DNA of 64,000 nt from Bacteroidales bacterium UBA1181 (GTDB taxonomy: Bacteria; Bacteroidota; Bacteroidia; Bacteroidales; Paludibacteraceae), in contig DBYR01000011.1 in NCBI GenBank assembly GCA_002310215.1, positions 1 through 64,000 of the forward strand, given 5' to 3'. Of the stretch, positions 49,732 to 58,587 are shown piece by piece (the first letter of the stretch is position 1; the number at the start of each line of letters is the position of its first letter). Under the pieces are notes generated by a model, which saw only the letters and a list, made by a program, of their open reading frames with translations, had not been told where the DNA came from and made no database searches. The translations under genes and the position numbers were made by a program.

Positions 49732-50691
49732 TCACTTTGAACCTGTCAACAAAATCCTTTCCACCAGTTTCTCTCCATTTACGTCTATCGTCACTAAATA
49801 GATTCCTGGTTGAAGTGTTGAAACTGGGATCAAGCCATTGGCAGAGTTGCCAGAGAGCATCGGCTTGCCGGTGAGGTCCGAGATGCTGTAAGAGAATATT
49901 CCACCCACATTCTGGACATGAAGGGATCCACCCTCCTCGAAGAAGGAAAGATTGTACGCCTTATTCGATGAGAGGAGACCAGTCTCCTCGGATTGCAACA
50001 TATCGATGGAGATGTCATCGATGGCAAAATCGAAGCCATTTGCCTCTGGGTTTTGCATTCCCACGATGAAATAAGCGAAATCCATATCCGAATTCAGAGT
50101 GAACTCGATGGACATTTTTTGCCAATTCAAAGAGGTTGCGTTAGCATCATGTTCATCAGAGGGAATCGTCATCATGGCATATGCATATTCGGCAACCCGT
50201 GTTTTCGGTTCAGGACCATTATAGACACCAAGAAACAATACAGGAGGAACCTCTGACGCACTAATATCATCCGGCCGAGTCAGGTTGGCTACATATGCCG
50301 TGAAACGGAACTTCGTACCCTTACATAGATTCTCCTGTTTTACTCTATATACGGGCACCGCCCCATCCTGGCTATCAGGATTGACGGCCATGAAATAGCC
50401 AATCTCCTTGTCATCTGGGGATGTGTGATCTCCTCCATTGTACCAAGAATGATAGTCGGCTCCTTCCCAATATTTCGTGATGAGATACCCACTCAATAGA
50501 CGGGCATCATACTCGAGATCATTACACATCTCGTCCTGTGTCAACTCAGGACCTAAATGCGGATCCGTAGCGGAGTTGCCTCCAAAATCGTTGTAATAGA
50601 CTCTTTTCCAATCTCCTGCACCTGCACTAACATCAAAAGCAGGAAGTGTAGCAAGTAGCAACACTGATAAAGCGTAAAATTTTCTTTTCAT
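49732..50691 (-). CDS. T9SS type A cargo sharing its N-domain with the 51367-54087 protein
   Basis: The 319-residue product has a signal peptide (FDVSAGAGD) and an N-terminal domain of about 215 residues that begins WKRVYYNDFGGNSATDPHLG. It includes WYNGGDHTSPD, KFRFTAYVANLT, EFTLNSDMDFAYFIVGM and FAIDDISIDM. The paralogue at 51367-54087 has the same segments (VFYNDYGGNSATDP; WYNGGDHTFPD; KFRFTAYVANLT). The fold is probably a jelly-roll, carbohydrate-binding-like domain. The C-terminal 75 residues are a type A T9SS sorting domain (FSYSISDLTGKPMLSG; QPGIYLVTIDVNGEKLVERI). Ligand unknown. Confidence 0.8.
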   Translation of the reverse strand: MKRKFYALSVLLLATLPAFDVSAGAGDWKRVYYNDFGGNSATDPHLGPELTQDEMCNDLEYDARLLSGYLITKYWEGADYHSWYNGGDHTSPDDKEIGYFMAVNPDSQDGAVPVYRVKQENLCKGTKFRFTAYVANLTRPDDISASEVPPVLFLGVYNGPEPKTRVAEYAYAMMTIPSDEHDANATSLNWQKMSIEFTLNSDMDFAYFIVGMQNPEANGFDFAIDDISIDMLQSEETGLLSSNKAYNLSFFEEGGSLHVQNVGGIFSYSISDLTGKPMLSGNSANGLIPVSTLQPGIYLVTIDVNGEKLVERILLTGSK

Positions 50692-50821
50692 AACATAAAT
50701 GATTTTAACCCATATTATATAACACTAATCCTCAACAGGATTATTCTAAAAATTTCTTACAAAGCCACCCTAAAAGCGAAAGAGAATCCAAGCACAAGCA
50801 GACTGGGGATGTTGGACAAAA

Positions 50822-50849
50822 AAGAGCACATTCGAATCAATGTGCTCTT
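50822..50849 (-). terminator. Terminator of the 50871-51320 gene
   Basis: Perfect 11-bp stem AAGAGCACATT / AATGTGCTCTT with a six-base loop and a T-run on the minus strand. Confidence 0.85.
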
Positions 50850-50870
50850 CTCCATATCAAATAATACCCT

Positions 50871-51320
50871 TTACTTCTTCTTGAACAACTTGCCCAACGT
50901 ACCAGCGATATAGCCCAACTTGCCAACCGTAGAATTACTAGAAGCCGCACCCAGAGATGAAAGGATGGACGTGAGGTCCAAACCACCTGTCTTTTTAGAC
51001 AATACAGCAGACACAAGACCACCGATGATGGTTGGAATCAAGCTTGTGGCAGAAGAGGAAGCAGAAGAGGAAAGTCCCAACTTGCTGGCGAACTGAGACG
51101 TGAAAATCTGAGAAGCCAAAGCGGTCACCGAACTATTAGCGGCAGAAGTCTTTCCTGTGAACAAAGCCATCAATTGTTCAACACCACCCTTGGAAGTTGC
51201 GGTTTGTTTAAGACTATTCACAATAGAATCAGACAAGCCATTTAAGACATTGTTACCCAAATTACTTCCCGCAGCGGCAGAAGCAACTTGCTTCAAAATC
51301 AAATCCGATAATTGAGACAT
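50871..51320 (-). CDS. DUF937-like protein
   Basis: The 149-residue protein is rich in Ser, Ala, Gly and Leu, with a regular helix pattern (ILKQVASAAAGSNLGNNVL, then LSKKTGGLDLTSILSSLG) similar to DUF937/YidB-like proteins. It has no signal peptide. A basic tail (LGKLFKKK) ends it. The family has no firm role. The gene lies between the two T9SS cargo genes, starts 47 bases after the large one, and ends in a strong terminator, so it may be the last gene of that operon. Confidence 0.6.
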   Translation of the reverse strand: MSQLSDLILKQVASAAAGSNLGNNVLNGLSDSIVNSLKQTATSKGGVEQLMALFTGKTSAANSSVTALASQIFTSQFASKLGLSSSASSSATSLIPTIIGGLVSAVLSKKTGGLDLTSILSSLGAASSNSTVGKLGYIAGTLGKLFKKK

Positions 51321-51366
51321 AACTAAAATCTATATTGAAAGTTAACAGTTCAAAAATTAGGAATCA

Positions 51367-54087
51367 TCATCTTATCAGCGTGAAGTGGCCCATCAATTGG
51401 AGGTCAGACTCCGGAAGGTTAATCACGTACCAATAATCCGTCGACGGAAGCGGGTTGCCGAGATAAGTGCCATCCCAACCCGCTGCGTTGTCGTAACCAT
51501 CGACATTAAACACGATGCGTCCGGTGCGGTCATAGATCTTGACATTACATCTCGGATATACATCAATGTTCTCAATCATCCATGTATCATTCAGACCATC
51601 ATTATTAGGTGTGAAGTACTCGGAAGGAATGACCGGTATCGGAGTGATGTCAAAGTAAGCGCCATCCGAGCACTCATTCGCATCTATGGCAACCAGTTTA
51701 TGACTACCGATAGGTGAATCATTAAGTACACCAGACGCATCAGATCCGACTTGGTTTTTATCCAAGTATATGCTATATGGTTCCGTTCCACCCGTGACGG
51801 TGTAAGTCACCCTGTTTTCCTTTTGGTTGACAGAGTCGATCGACATGACAGGAGACTCCCTCACATAGACATGGATTGTATCCGTGGTGACACAAGTCGA
51901 GGTCGCGTCAATCACTCGCTCCGCCTTCACCACACAGTCCAAATCGCCCGTAGGGGTAAATACCTTCTTCGTGGTACTAGAACCACCCAATTCCGGATAC
52001 CAAGTATATGGAACGTTTTTAGGTTTCAATTCCTTGATATAGATTTCCACCTCTTCGCCCCTACATACCGTATTTCTATCAGACTTGATTTCAAGCTTCA
52101 ATTGGATTTGGAGCACAGTCAAATTATACCATACGATACTATCGCAACCCGTGACAGACGTATAAGTTTTAGGGTCACGGACCAAAATAGGGGTCGTGGT
52201 AGGATTTGGATAAGGCACGCCAAAGAGTTTCGAATCGTAGCAGATCAAAGTATCGATTGGGTTATCCTTATTGTCGTACTTATCCAATATGGTCAGTTTT
52301 TGTTGCACGACGCTATCACAACCCGTGGTCGGGAATGACTCTTCAAGAGTATAAACACCCGGATCCGTATAAGTCTTTCCATCGAACACATACGATTCAC
52401 CATAACAAATCGTCACAGGGTCCAAATAGGTGTACGTCTTACCCGTCACAAAGATGGTGTAACCCACCACACTATCGCAACCGCAATTCTTTGTTTTTAG
52501 CGTTTGGGAGTCATAGAACGGACCACCCGTCTCATTATACGCTCTTCCATTGAATGTAGCGCCTTGGCAAAGATAAACAGTATCGGTCCTGTCAAAAGTT
52601 GGATTAACCGTCACTGTATACGCATATTTGATACAGTCGTCATCTCCCTCACTCTCTTCCACGGAGAAAACACCCTCCGTATCATAAGTCTTTCCGTACG
52701 CAGTCTCACCCTGGCAGATGGTCTTATCGCTACGAGACACCACCATCGGTTCAGTAACGACAAGCGTCCAATTCTCGACAGAGTCGATACAATGGTTATC
52801 GTCATCCATATAAACTATTGACACAGGGATACTCTGTTCATCCGAGAAGGACTTTCCCTTATAAGGCTGACCTTGAGAATCCACCGCCACGCCATCATAA
52901 ACACGATCGACACACAAGTACTCATCGTCCTTTTTAATCTTTTTAGGCTCCTTGACCGTGATATAATAATAAACGTTATTATCTGGGTTCTGTTTGATGT
53001 CGCCGGTATGGAAGTTATTGGCATCCAACACCATGCCATCATCCATCACCTTCGTTTCGCCCGCACACAAGACAACCTTCTTTTTATCTTTCGTCTCGTT
53101 GATTTGAATCTCCTTCACCAGCGAGCAGACCTCAGAATTCATATTTCCACTTTCCCCGATTCTCACACGATAATATCCGTTATGTTGTGTCTTGTCAAAA
53201 TGGTCTATCGTATATGAGAAGTTATTATCGCTCGTGTAACTGTTTGTTTTCAGGAGTGTATAGTCATTGCCATTCGGGCTATACTCCCAGCTGTACTCAA
53301 CGTTGTTCATGTCAGAGAAGAATCCGTTGTTGTCAAAACTTGCGCTCAACGTTAACGGAGCATCGAAATAGATTTCTTCATGGGAGACCTCCACCTTAGG
53401 CTGCTCCACCTCAACGGTTATATCGTCGATAGCAAGATCCCAACCACTTCCCTCTGGTTTCACCATCGAGACGATGAAGTATGCATAATTCCTATCCGAA
53501 TTCAAAGTAAACTCAAGCTGTAATTTCTGCCAATCCAACGCAGGAGCGCTAGGGCTATGAGATGAAACCGGAACGGTCAGTTGTTTATACGCCTGCTCCG
53601 ACACCCTCACGGTAGGGGTATTTCCCTCATACACACCTACCGACAACACGGGAGGAAAACCCTCACCCGTTTTACCAGGCATGGTCAGATTCGCCACGTA
53701 AGCCGTGAAACGGAACTTTACGCCTCTACACAAGCCATCCAACCTCGTCTGATAAGCGACAACATCCTTGTCACTGCCATCTGGATTAATCAACAAGAAA
53801 TAGCCGGTTTCCCGATTATCCGGGAAAGTGTGGTCACCACCATTATACCAATCAGAGTTATCGTCGAAATGCTTCAATATGCAATAACCCCACTTGCAAG
53901 TCTCATCAAATTCAAGCCCTTCATAAATTTCACCGGCCGCTAATGGCGCGCCAATAAGCGGATCCGTGGCCGAGTTTCCCCCATAATCATTATAAAAGAC
54001 CCTTTTCCAGAAAGTCTCCGCCCCTGCGTCAGCCACGAAAAGAAGCCCGACCGTCATCAAAAGTAATATGTAAAAATTTCTCCTCAT
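51367..54087 (-). CDS. Large T9SS type B cargo with shared N-domain and CDS repeats
   Basis: The 906-residue product has a signal peptide (VADAGA-ET) and an N-terminal domain (about 25-240) homologous to that of the 49732-50691 protein. After an Ig-like domain (about 240-330) come about five repeats of roughly 65-75 residues with cores such as CDSVVGYTIFVT, CDSVVQQKLTIL and CDSIVWYNLTVL and YDTEG/ETGG-type loops. The C-terminus begins FTPNNDGLNDTWMIENI and includes CNVKIYDRTGRIVF, the gliding-motility-associated (type B, CHU_C-like) sorting domain. The protein should be secreted by T9SS to the surface. Function is unknown; adhesion is likely. Confidence 0.85.
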   Translation of the reverse strand: MRRNFYILLLMTVGLLFVADAGAETFWKRVFYNDYGGNSATDPLIGAPLAAGEIYEGLEFDETCKWGYCILKHFDDNSDWYNGGDHTFPDNRETGYFLLINPDGSDKDVVAYQTRLDGLCRGVKFRFTAYVANLTMPGKTGEGFPPVLSVGVYEGNTPTVRVSEQAYKQLTVPVSSHSPSAPALDWQKLQLEFTLNSDRNYAYFIVSMVKPEGSGWDLAIDDITVEVEQPKVEVSHEEIYFDAPLTLSASFDNNGFFSDMNNVEYSWEYSPNGNDYTLLKTNSYTSDNNFSYTIDHFDKTQHNGYYRVRIGESGNMNSEVCSLVKEIQINETKDKKKVVLCAGETKVMDDGMVLDANNFHTGDIKQNPDNNVYYYITVKEPKKIKKDDEYLCVDRVYDGVAVDSQGQPYKGKSFSDEQSIPVSIVYMDDDNHCIDSVENWTLVVTEPMVVSRSDKTICQGETAYGKTYDTEGVFSVEESEGDDDCIKYAYTVTVNPTFDRTDTVYLCQGATFNGRAYNETGGPFYDSQTLKTKNCGCDSVVGYTIFVTGKTYTYLDPVTICYGESYVFDGKTYTDPGVYTLEESFPTTGCDSVVQQKLTILDKYDNKDNPIDTLICYDSKLFGVPYPNPTTTPILVRDPKTYTSVTGCDSIVWYNLTVLQIQLKLEIKSDRNTVCRGEEVEIYIKELKPKNVPYTWYPELGGSSTTKKVFTPTGDLDCVVKAERVIDATSTCVTTDTIHVYVRESPVMSIDSVNQKENRVTYTVTGGTEPYSIYLDKNQVGSDASGVLNDSPIGSHKLVAIDANECSDGAYFDITPIPVIPSEYFTPNNDGLNDTWMIENIDVYPRCNVKIYDRTGRIVFNVDGYDNAAGWDGTYLGNPLPSTDYWYVINLPESDLQLMGHFTLIR

Positions 54088-54110
54088 AATTCAACAATTC
54101 TACAGTGTAC

Positions 54111-54118
54111 AAACATAC
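54111..54118 (-). promoter_or_regulatory. -7 promoter box of the 51367-54087 gene
   Basis: Minus-strand TATGTTTG matches TAnnTTTG, about 24 bases before the start codon. Confidence 0.5.
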
Positions 54119-54305
54119 TATATCTCAAAACAATACAGTTTACCATCAACACTTTCTAACTATAGAACACATTTCTGGCTCGCCATACGCAAATATGCTA
54201 AATTTTTTTTTAACAACGAAATTTTTTTTATAAAATTTTCACACAAAAAAGACGAGGGGAAAAGCGACGGATTATTCCGTAAAAACACATGAATTAATAC
54301 ACAAA

Positions 54306-54335
54306 AAAGCCTATCCAAATCGATGGATAGGCTTT
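54306..54335 (-). terminator. argS terminator
   Basis: Perfect stem AAAGCCTATCC / GGATAGGCTTT with an eight-base loop and a T-run on the minus strand, 41 bases after the stop. Confidence 0.85.
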
Positions 54336-54376
54336 ATAACTTGGTAAATATCAAAACAACTAACTATCTATAGCAA

Positions 54377-56170
54377 TTACATCCTCTCAGGCACCTCGAT
54401 ACCCAACAGCGACATACCCGTCTTCACCACGGCGGCAACCTTCTTAGAGAGGAGGAGACGGAATTGCGCCAACTGCACATCTTTTTCCTTCAAGATGGAG
54501 AAGTCGTGGTAGAATGAATTATACTGTTTCACAAGCTCGTAGACATAATTCGCGATAAGGGCAGGACTATATTCGGCCCCAGCCTGCGCCACCACATCCG
54601 GGAAATTCGACAGGGTTTGGATAAGGTTCGATTCAACCTCAGAAATGTCCAGTCCTTCCGGAAGCGCATTCGGCAGGGAGATATTGCCTTCAGCCGCCTT
54701 ACGCAGCACCGAGCAAATACGGGCATGCGTGTATTGGATGAAAGGACCCGTGTTACCGTTGAAGTCGATGGACTCTTTCGGATTGAAAAGCATATTCTTA
54801 CGAGGATCCACCTTCAAGATGAAATATTTCAAAGCACCCAATCCGCAGATACGGGCGATATCATCGATCTCCTCCGCAGTCATGCCATCCAGTTTGCCCA
54901 ATTCGCGGGAAACCTCCTTGGCGGAGCTAATCATCTCATCCATAAGATCATCGGCATCCACAACCGTTCCTTCCCTTGACTTCATCTTACCCTCCGGAAG
55001 TTCCACCATTCCATAGGAGAAATGTACCAGATCCTTTCCCCAAGAGAACCCTAAACGGTCTAACAGGATAGAGAGCACTTGGAAATGGTAATTCTGCTCA
55101 TTACCAACCACATAAATCATCTTACTGATGTCATACTCCTTGAAACGTTGCGTGGCTGTGCCAATATCCTGGGTCATATAGACGGATGTGCCGTCTGAAC
55201 GGAGCAACAATTTCTCATCCAACCCGTTTTTGGTCAAATCAGCCCAAACAGAGCCGTCCGGACGACGATAGAAAGCACCCGATTCGAGGCCCTCGTTCAC
55301 CTTAGCCTTTCCGTCCAAGTATGTCTGTGACTCATAATATATCTTATCGAAGCCAACGCCCAGACGCTTGTAGGTCTCGTCGAAACCAGCGTACACCCAC
55401 TCATTCATCATGTTCCAGAGTTGACGCACCTCAGGGTCGCCATCCTCCCACTTCTTCAGCATGGATTGGGCCTCAACCATCAATGGAGCCTCACGCTTCG
55501 CATCCTCCTCGGATTTCCCCTGAGCCATGAGTTCGCCCACCTGTTTCTTGTATTCCTTGTCAAACTTCACGTAATAGTCCCCCACCAAATGGTCACCTTT
55601 TTTCCCTGAAGAAGCCGGTGTCTCACCATTACCGAAAAGTTTCCAAGCCAACATGGACTTGCAGATATGAATGCCACGGTCGTTCACGATGTTTGTCTTC
55701 ACGACACGTAATCCGTTTGCTTCCAGGATTTTGCACAAGCTATAGCCTAACAAATTGTTACGGACGTGGCCGAGGTGCAAAGGTTTATTCGTATTAGGAG
55801 AAGAATACTCGACCATGAAAAGCGGCGCATCAGCCTTCACCTCCTTCGTGCCGTACTTCTCGTCGGCAAGCATAGCGTTCAATTGTGCCACCCAATTACT
55901 CTTCGAGATGGAGATGTTCAGGAAGCCCTTGATCACATTGTATTTCTCCACCGCGCTGTTCAATTTAACCAGTTCATCCCCAATCTCGGCAGCTGTCTCC
56001 TCTGGTTTCTTCTTGGACATTTTGAGGAAAGGGAAAACGACGAGGGTCAAATCGCCCTCAAATTCCTTGCGCGTAGCCTGTAACTGGATCAGTTTCTCGT
56101 CAACGGGCTGGCCGTAGAGTGTCTCAACCGCCTTTTTCACGGATTGGACCAAAGACTTATCTAAACTCAT
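54377..56170 (-). CDS. argS: Arginine-tRNA ligase
   Basis: The start at 56170 (MSLDKSLVQSV) gives 597 residues; an ATG four codons upstream adds only a hydrophobic stub. The HIGH-type motif is PLHLGHVRNN (about residue 123), followed by the arginine-binding TNIVNDRGIHICKSM. The KMSKS-type loop is replaced by GKMKSREGTVV, as is usual for ArgS. The C-terminal DALR anticodon domain begins near residue 475 (YTHARICSVLRKA) and ends SLLGIEVPERM. It charges tRNAArg. A weak -7-like box (TATTTTCG, 56285-56292) lies upstream; a terminator follows. Confidence 0.97.
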   Translation of the reverse strand: MSLDKSLVQSVKKAVETLYGQPVDEKLIQLQATRKEFEGDLTLVVFPFLKMSKKKPEETAAEIGDELVKLNSAVEKYNVIKGFLNISISKSNWVAQLNAMLADEKYGTKEVKADAPLFMVEYSSPNTNKPLHLGHVRNNLLGYSLCKILEANGLRVVKTNIVNDRGIHICKSMLAWKLFGNGETPASSGKKGDHLVGDYYVKFDKEYKKQVGELMAQGKSEEDAKREAPLMVEAQSMLKKWEDGDPEVRQLWNMMNEWVYAGFDETYKRLGVGFDKIYYESQTYLDGKAKVNEGLESGAFYRRPDGSVWADLTKNGLDEKLLLRSDGTSVYMTQDIGTATQRFKEYDISKMIYVVGNEQNYHFQVLSILLDRLGFSWGKDLVHFSYGMVELPEGKMKSREGTVVDADDLMDEMISSAKEVSRELGKLDGMTAEEIDDIARICGLGALKYFILKVDPRKNMLFNPKESIDFNGNTGPFIQYTHARICSVLRKAAEGNISLPNALPEGLDISEVESNLIQTLSNFPDVVAQAGAEYSPALIANYVYELVKQYNSFYHDFSILKEKDVQLAQFRLLLSKKVAAVVKTGMSLLGIEVPERM

Positions 56171-56337
56171 TTTCAAAAACAATGTGGGAGATTGACCACG
56201 GCTCCCGATTTAAAACAAATGACGCAGAAGATGCGAGACGCCCTCCCTGTAAGGTCATCGGAAGGAATCACGCGAAACGTTCCGCGAAAATACATAAAAT
56301 CCATGATTAAAACCATAGACTTCGCAGAAAACAAAAA

Positions 56338-56360
56338 GGCGACCCGAAAAACGGATCGCC
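56338..56360 (-). terminator. HU gene terminator
   Basis: Imperfect nine-base stem GGCGACCCG / CGGATCGCC with a five-base loop and a T-run on the minus strand, 24 bases after the hup stop. Confidence 0.75.
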
Positions 56361-56383
56361 CCTTGTAGGTTTGTTTAAAACAA

Positions 56384-56656
56384 TCAATTGAGAGCCTTGT
56401 TCAACTCCGCACCTGCCTTAAACTTAGCAACTTTCTTAGCTGCGATTTTGATCTTCTTACCTGTTGCAGGGTTAACACCCTCACGTGCAGGATTCTCCTT
56501 TACAGAGAAAGAACCGAAACCGATGAGAGCCACCTTGTCATTGGCTTTCAATGCAGCAGTTACCACTTCTGAGTAAGCATCAACAGCCTTCTTGCTGTCT
56601 GCAATAGTCAAACCGCTCTTCTCAGCGATTGCCTTGATAAATTCTGATTTGTTCAT
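56384..56656 (-). CDS. HU-family DNA-binding protein
   Basis: The 90-residue protein is a full-length HU/IHF-type histone-like protein: MNKSEFIKAIAEKSGLT at the start, GFGSFSVKENPAREGVNPATG with the beta-arm and the family's GxGSF motif, and AKKVAKFKAGAELNKALN at the end. It binds and bends DNA as a dimer. It has a -7 box with a possible -33 TTTG (spacing 19) upstream, followed by a leader of about 110 bases. The gene is followed by a terminator, so argS is transcribed separately. Confidence 0.93.
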   Translation of the reverse strand: MNKSEFIKAIAEKSGLTIADSKKAVDAYSEVVTAALKANDKVALIGFGSFSVKENPAREGVNPATGKKIKIAAKKVAKFKAGAELNKALN

Positions 56657-56776
56657 AACAAAAAGTAATTAAATATAATGAATTATCGTAATATCACATC
56701 AAAAAAAGTCACCATCACATCATTGAAGTACTGCTCTCAATCCTCGTTTATTTCCGTTACAACGATGTAAGCGCAA

Positions 56777-56784
56777 CAAAGATA
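56777..56784 (-). promoter_or_regulatory. Promoter of the HU gene (-7, with -33)
   Basis: Minus-strand TATCTTTG matches TAnnTTTG; a TTTG lies 19 bases before it, the best-spaced -33/-7 pair in this window. Confidence 0.6.
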
Positions 56785-56909
56785 ATCCCGAATATTAATT
56801 TTGCAAAAAAAAACGATAGAAAAATGCTATGAAAACGAAAAAAGTTTACCTCGGATACGATTTAAGCGACAATTTTATGTTCATAAACATAATATGAGAG
56901 GATTTTATT

Positions 56910-56917
56910 TATTTTTG
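56910..56917 (+). promoter_or_regulatory. -7 promoter box of the rhomboid operon
   Basis: TATTTTTG matches TAnnTTTG. The start codon at 56942 is 24 bases downstream of the box, and the operon runs from here to 61581. Confidence 0.5.
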
Positions 56918-56941
56918 TGGCATTAAATTTCGAGAAAAGAC

Positions 56942-57706
56942 ATGGGAATAGAGACTAACAAAAATAGTGCGTCCATCACGATCCATTTGATTATCATCAA
57001 TGTCCTGCTTTGGGTGGCTGCCCAACTGTTGCCAAGGATCCACATAGACCTCTACGAACACTTCGGGTTGCACTATTGGGCAGGAACGGACTTCAAACCG
57101 TTCCAGTTCGTGACCTATATGTTCCTGCACGACCCTAATACCATCGTCCACTTGCTCTGCAACATGTTCAACTTATACATGTTCGGCCCGATCGTCGAAC
57201 GCACTTTGGGCCGAAATAAATTTCTCATCTACTATTTCGTGACGGGCATCGGCGCGGGAATCATCCAACAAATCGCATGGGCCTACGATTTGGCGCCACT
57301 CACGGCAGAAGTCAATCGAATCGTCGAAGAGGGTTTGCCGAAACCAATCGATGTGGGCAACAACATAGTGCTCCACACAATCGGCGAAGTGACGAATCAC
57401 GCCAATAACATATACAACGCATACATCACTGTCGGCGCATCCGGTGCCATATTCGCGCTCCTGCTCGCATTCGGCATGTTCTTCCCGAACCAACCGCTCT
57501 ACATCATGTTCATCCCGATACCTATCAAGGCGAAATACATGGTTATCGGCTATGCCATATTCGAGTTGTTCTTCGGCGTCGGGAATTTCAAACTCGACAA
57601 CGTGGCGCACTTCGCGCACCTGGGTGGATTATTGTTCGGTTTATTGCTTATCCTATACTGGAGACATAATAACAAGAAAAAGTTCCAACAAGAAAAAACA
57701 ATATGA
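56942..57706 (+). CDS. Rhomboid intramembrane serine protease 1
   Basis: The 254-residue protein has about six membrane helices. The catalytic Ser is in the GxSG motif GASGAIFALLLAFG (about 161-174) and the His in VAHFAHLGGLLFGL (about 222-235); the Asn-containing HLLCNMFNLYMFGP segment precedes them. Rhomboids cleave single-pass membrane proteins within the bilayer. The N-terminus is cytoplasmic and short; the C-terminal tail is basic. Its stop overlaps the next start in ATGA. Substrates are unknown; some rhomboids in Bacteroidota lie beside exported-protein pathways, but that does not identify the target. Confidence 0.92.
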   Translation: MGIETNKNSASITIHLIIINVLLWVAAQLLPRIHIDLYEHFGLHYWAGTDFKPFQFVTYMFLHDPNTIVHLLCNMFNLYMFGPIVERTLGRNKFLIYYFVTGIGAGIIQQIAWAYDLAPLTAEVNRIVEEGLPKPIDVGNNIVLHTIGEVTNHANNIYNAYITVGASGAIFALLLAFGMFFPNQPLYIMFIPIPIKAKYMVIGYAIFELFFGVGNFKLDNVAHFAHLGGLLFGLLLILYWRHNNKKKFQQEKTI

Positions 57707-58587
57707 GAGGAGAAATAAAAGAGGAATTGATTGAATCGTTCAAAAACGGGACGACGCTGACTAAATTAATATACATCAATCTTGGTGTGTTTTTAGTCAT
57801 CAGCATCGCCCAAGCCCTATTAGGCCTCTTCAACGTCAATACGGAGTGGGTCGATTCACTCATGCTACCTGCGCAGGTTAGCACATTTGCGCATAGGCCT
57901 TGGAGCATCCTCACCTATATGTTTTTCCACAAAAGTTTCATCCACATCCTCTTCAACCTGCTGATGCTCTATTGGTTTGGCAAACTTTTCATGCAATACT
58001 GCTCGCAACACGATTTGGTCGGACTTTATATTTTAGGAGGAATCGCAGGGGGTGCCACCTACATTATCGCCTTCAACCTCCTTCCAAAATTTGCCCCGGT
58101 TGTCGGATTATCCATGTTGTTGGGCGCTTCCGCATCGGTCATGGCGATCACCATCGCGACGGCGGTCTTCGCCCCCAACCAGACCATGCGCCTGGTCCTC
58201 ATCGGCGACGTGAAAATCAAATGGATCGCCCTCGTCAGCGTACTGATCAGTCTGATGCAAATCAATGCGGAGAATGCGGGAGGGGAACTTGCCCATATCG
58301 GTGGAGCGATCGCCGGATATATATTCGCCATAGAATACAAAAAAGGGAAGAATATAACGGACTGGATCAACAATATACTCCATCGGGCCGCCAACCTGAT
58401 CCATGGTGCGGGAAGGAAACCCAAAATGAAGGTCTCCCACACGAATATGGAGAGTGACCAAGAATATAACTATAGGAAGAAACAGGAGAACGACGAAATC
58501 GACAAGATACTCGACAAGATAAAAAGCAGTGGCTACGAATCATTGAGCGACGATGAAAAAGGAAAACTCTTCGGAAAGAAAAGGTAA
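57703..58587 (+). CDS. Rhomboid intramembrane serine protease 2
   Basis: The 294-residue protein is a second rhomboid with an extra charged C-terminal tail of about 70 residues (KVSHTNMESDQEYNYRKK and IDKILDKIKSSGYESLSDD). The Ser lies in LLGASASVMAI (GxSA rather than GxSG, about 148) and the His in ELAHIGGAIAGY (about 201); FNLLMLYWFG is the Asn helix. The change from Gly to Ala after the Ser is unusual, so activity is likely but less certain than for rhomboid 1. It is coupled to rhomboid 1 by ATGA and overlaps the next gene by 35 bases. Confidence 0.9.
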   Translation: MRGEIKEELIESFKNGTTLTKLIYINLGVFLVISIAQALLGLFNVNTEWVDSLMLPAQVSTFAHRPWSILTYMFFHKSFIHILFNLLMLYWFGKLFMQYCSQHDLVGLYILGGIAGGATYIIAFNLLPKFAPVVGLSMLLGASASVMAITIATAVFAPNQTMRLVLIGDVKIKWIALVSVLISLMQINAENAGGELAHIGGAIAGYIFAIEYKKGKNITDWINNILHRAANLIHGAGRKPKMKVSHTNMESDQEYNYRKKQENDEIDKILDKIKSSGYESLSDDEKGKLFGKKR

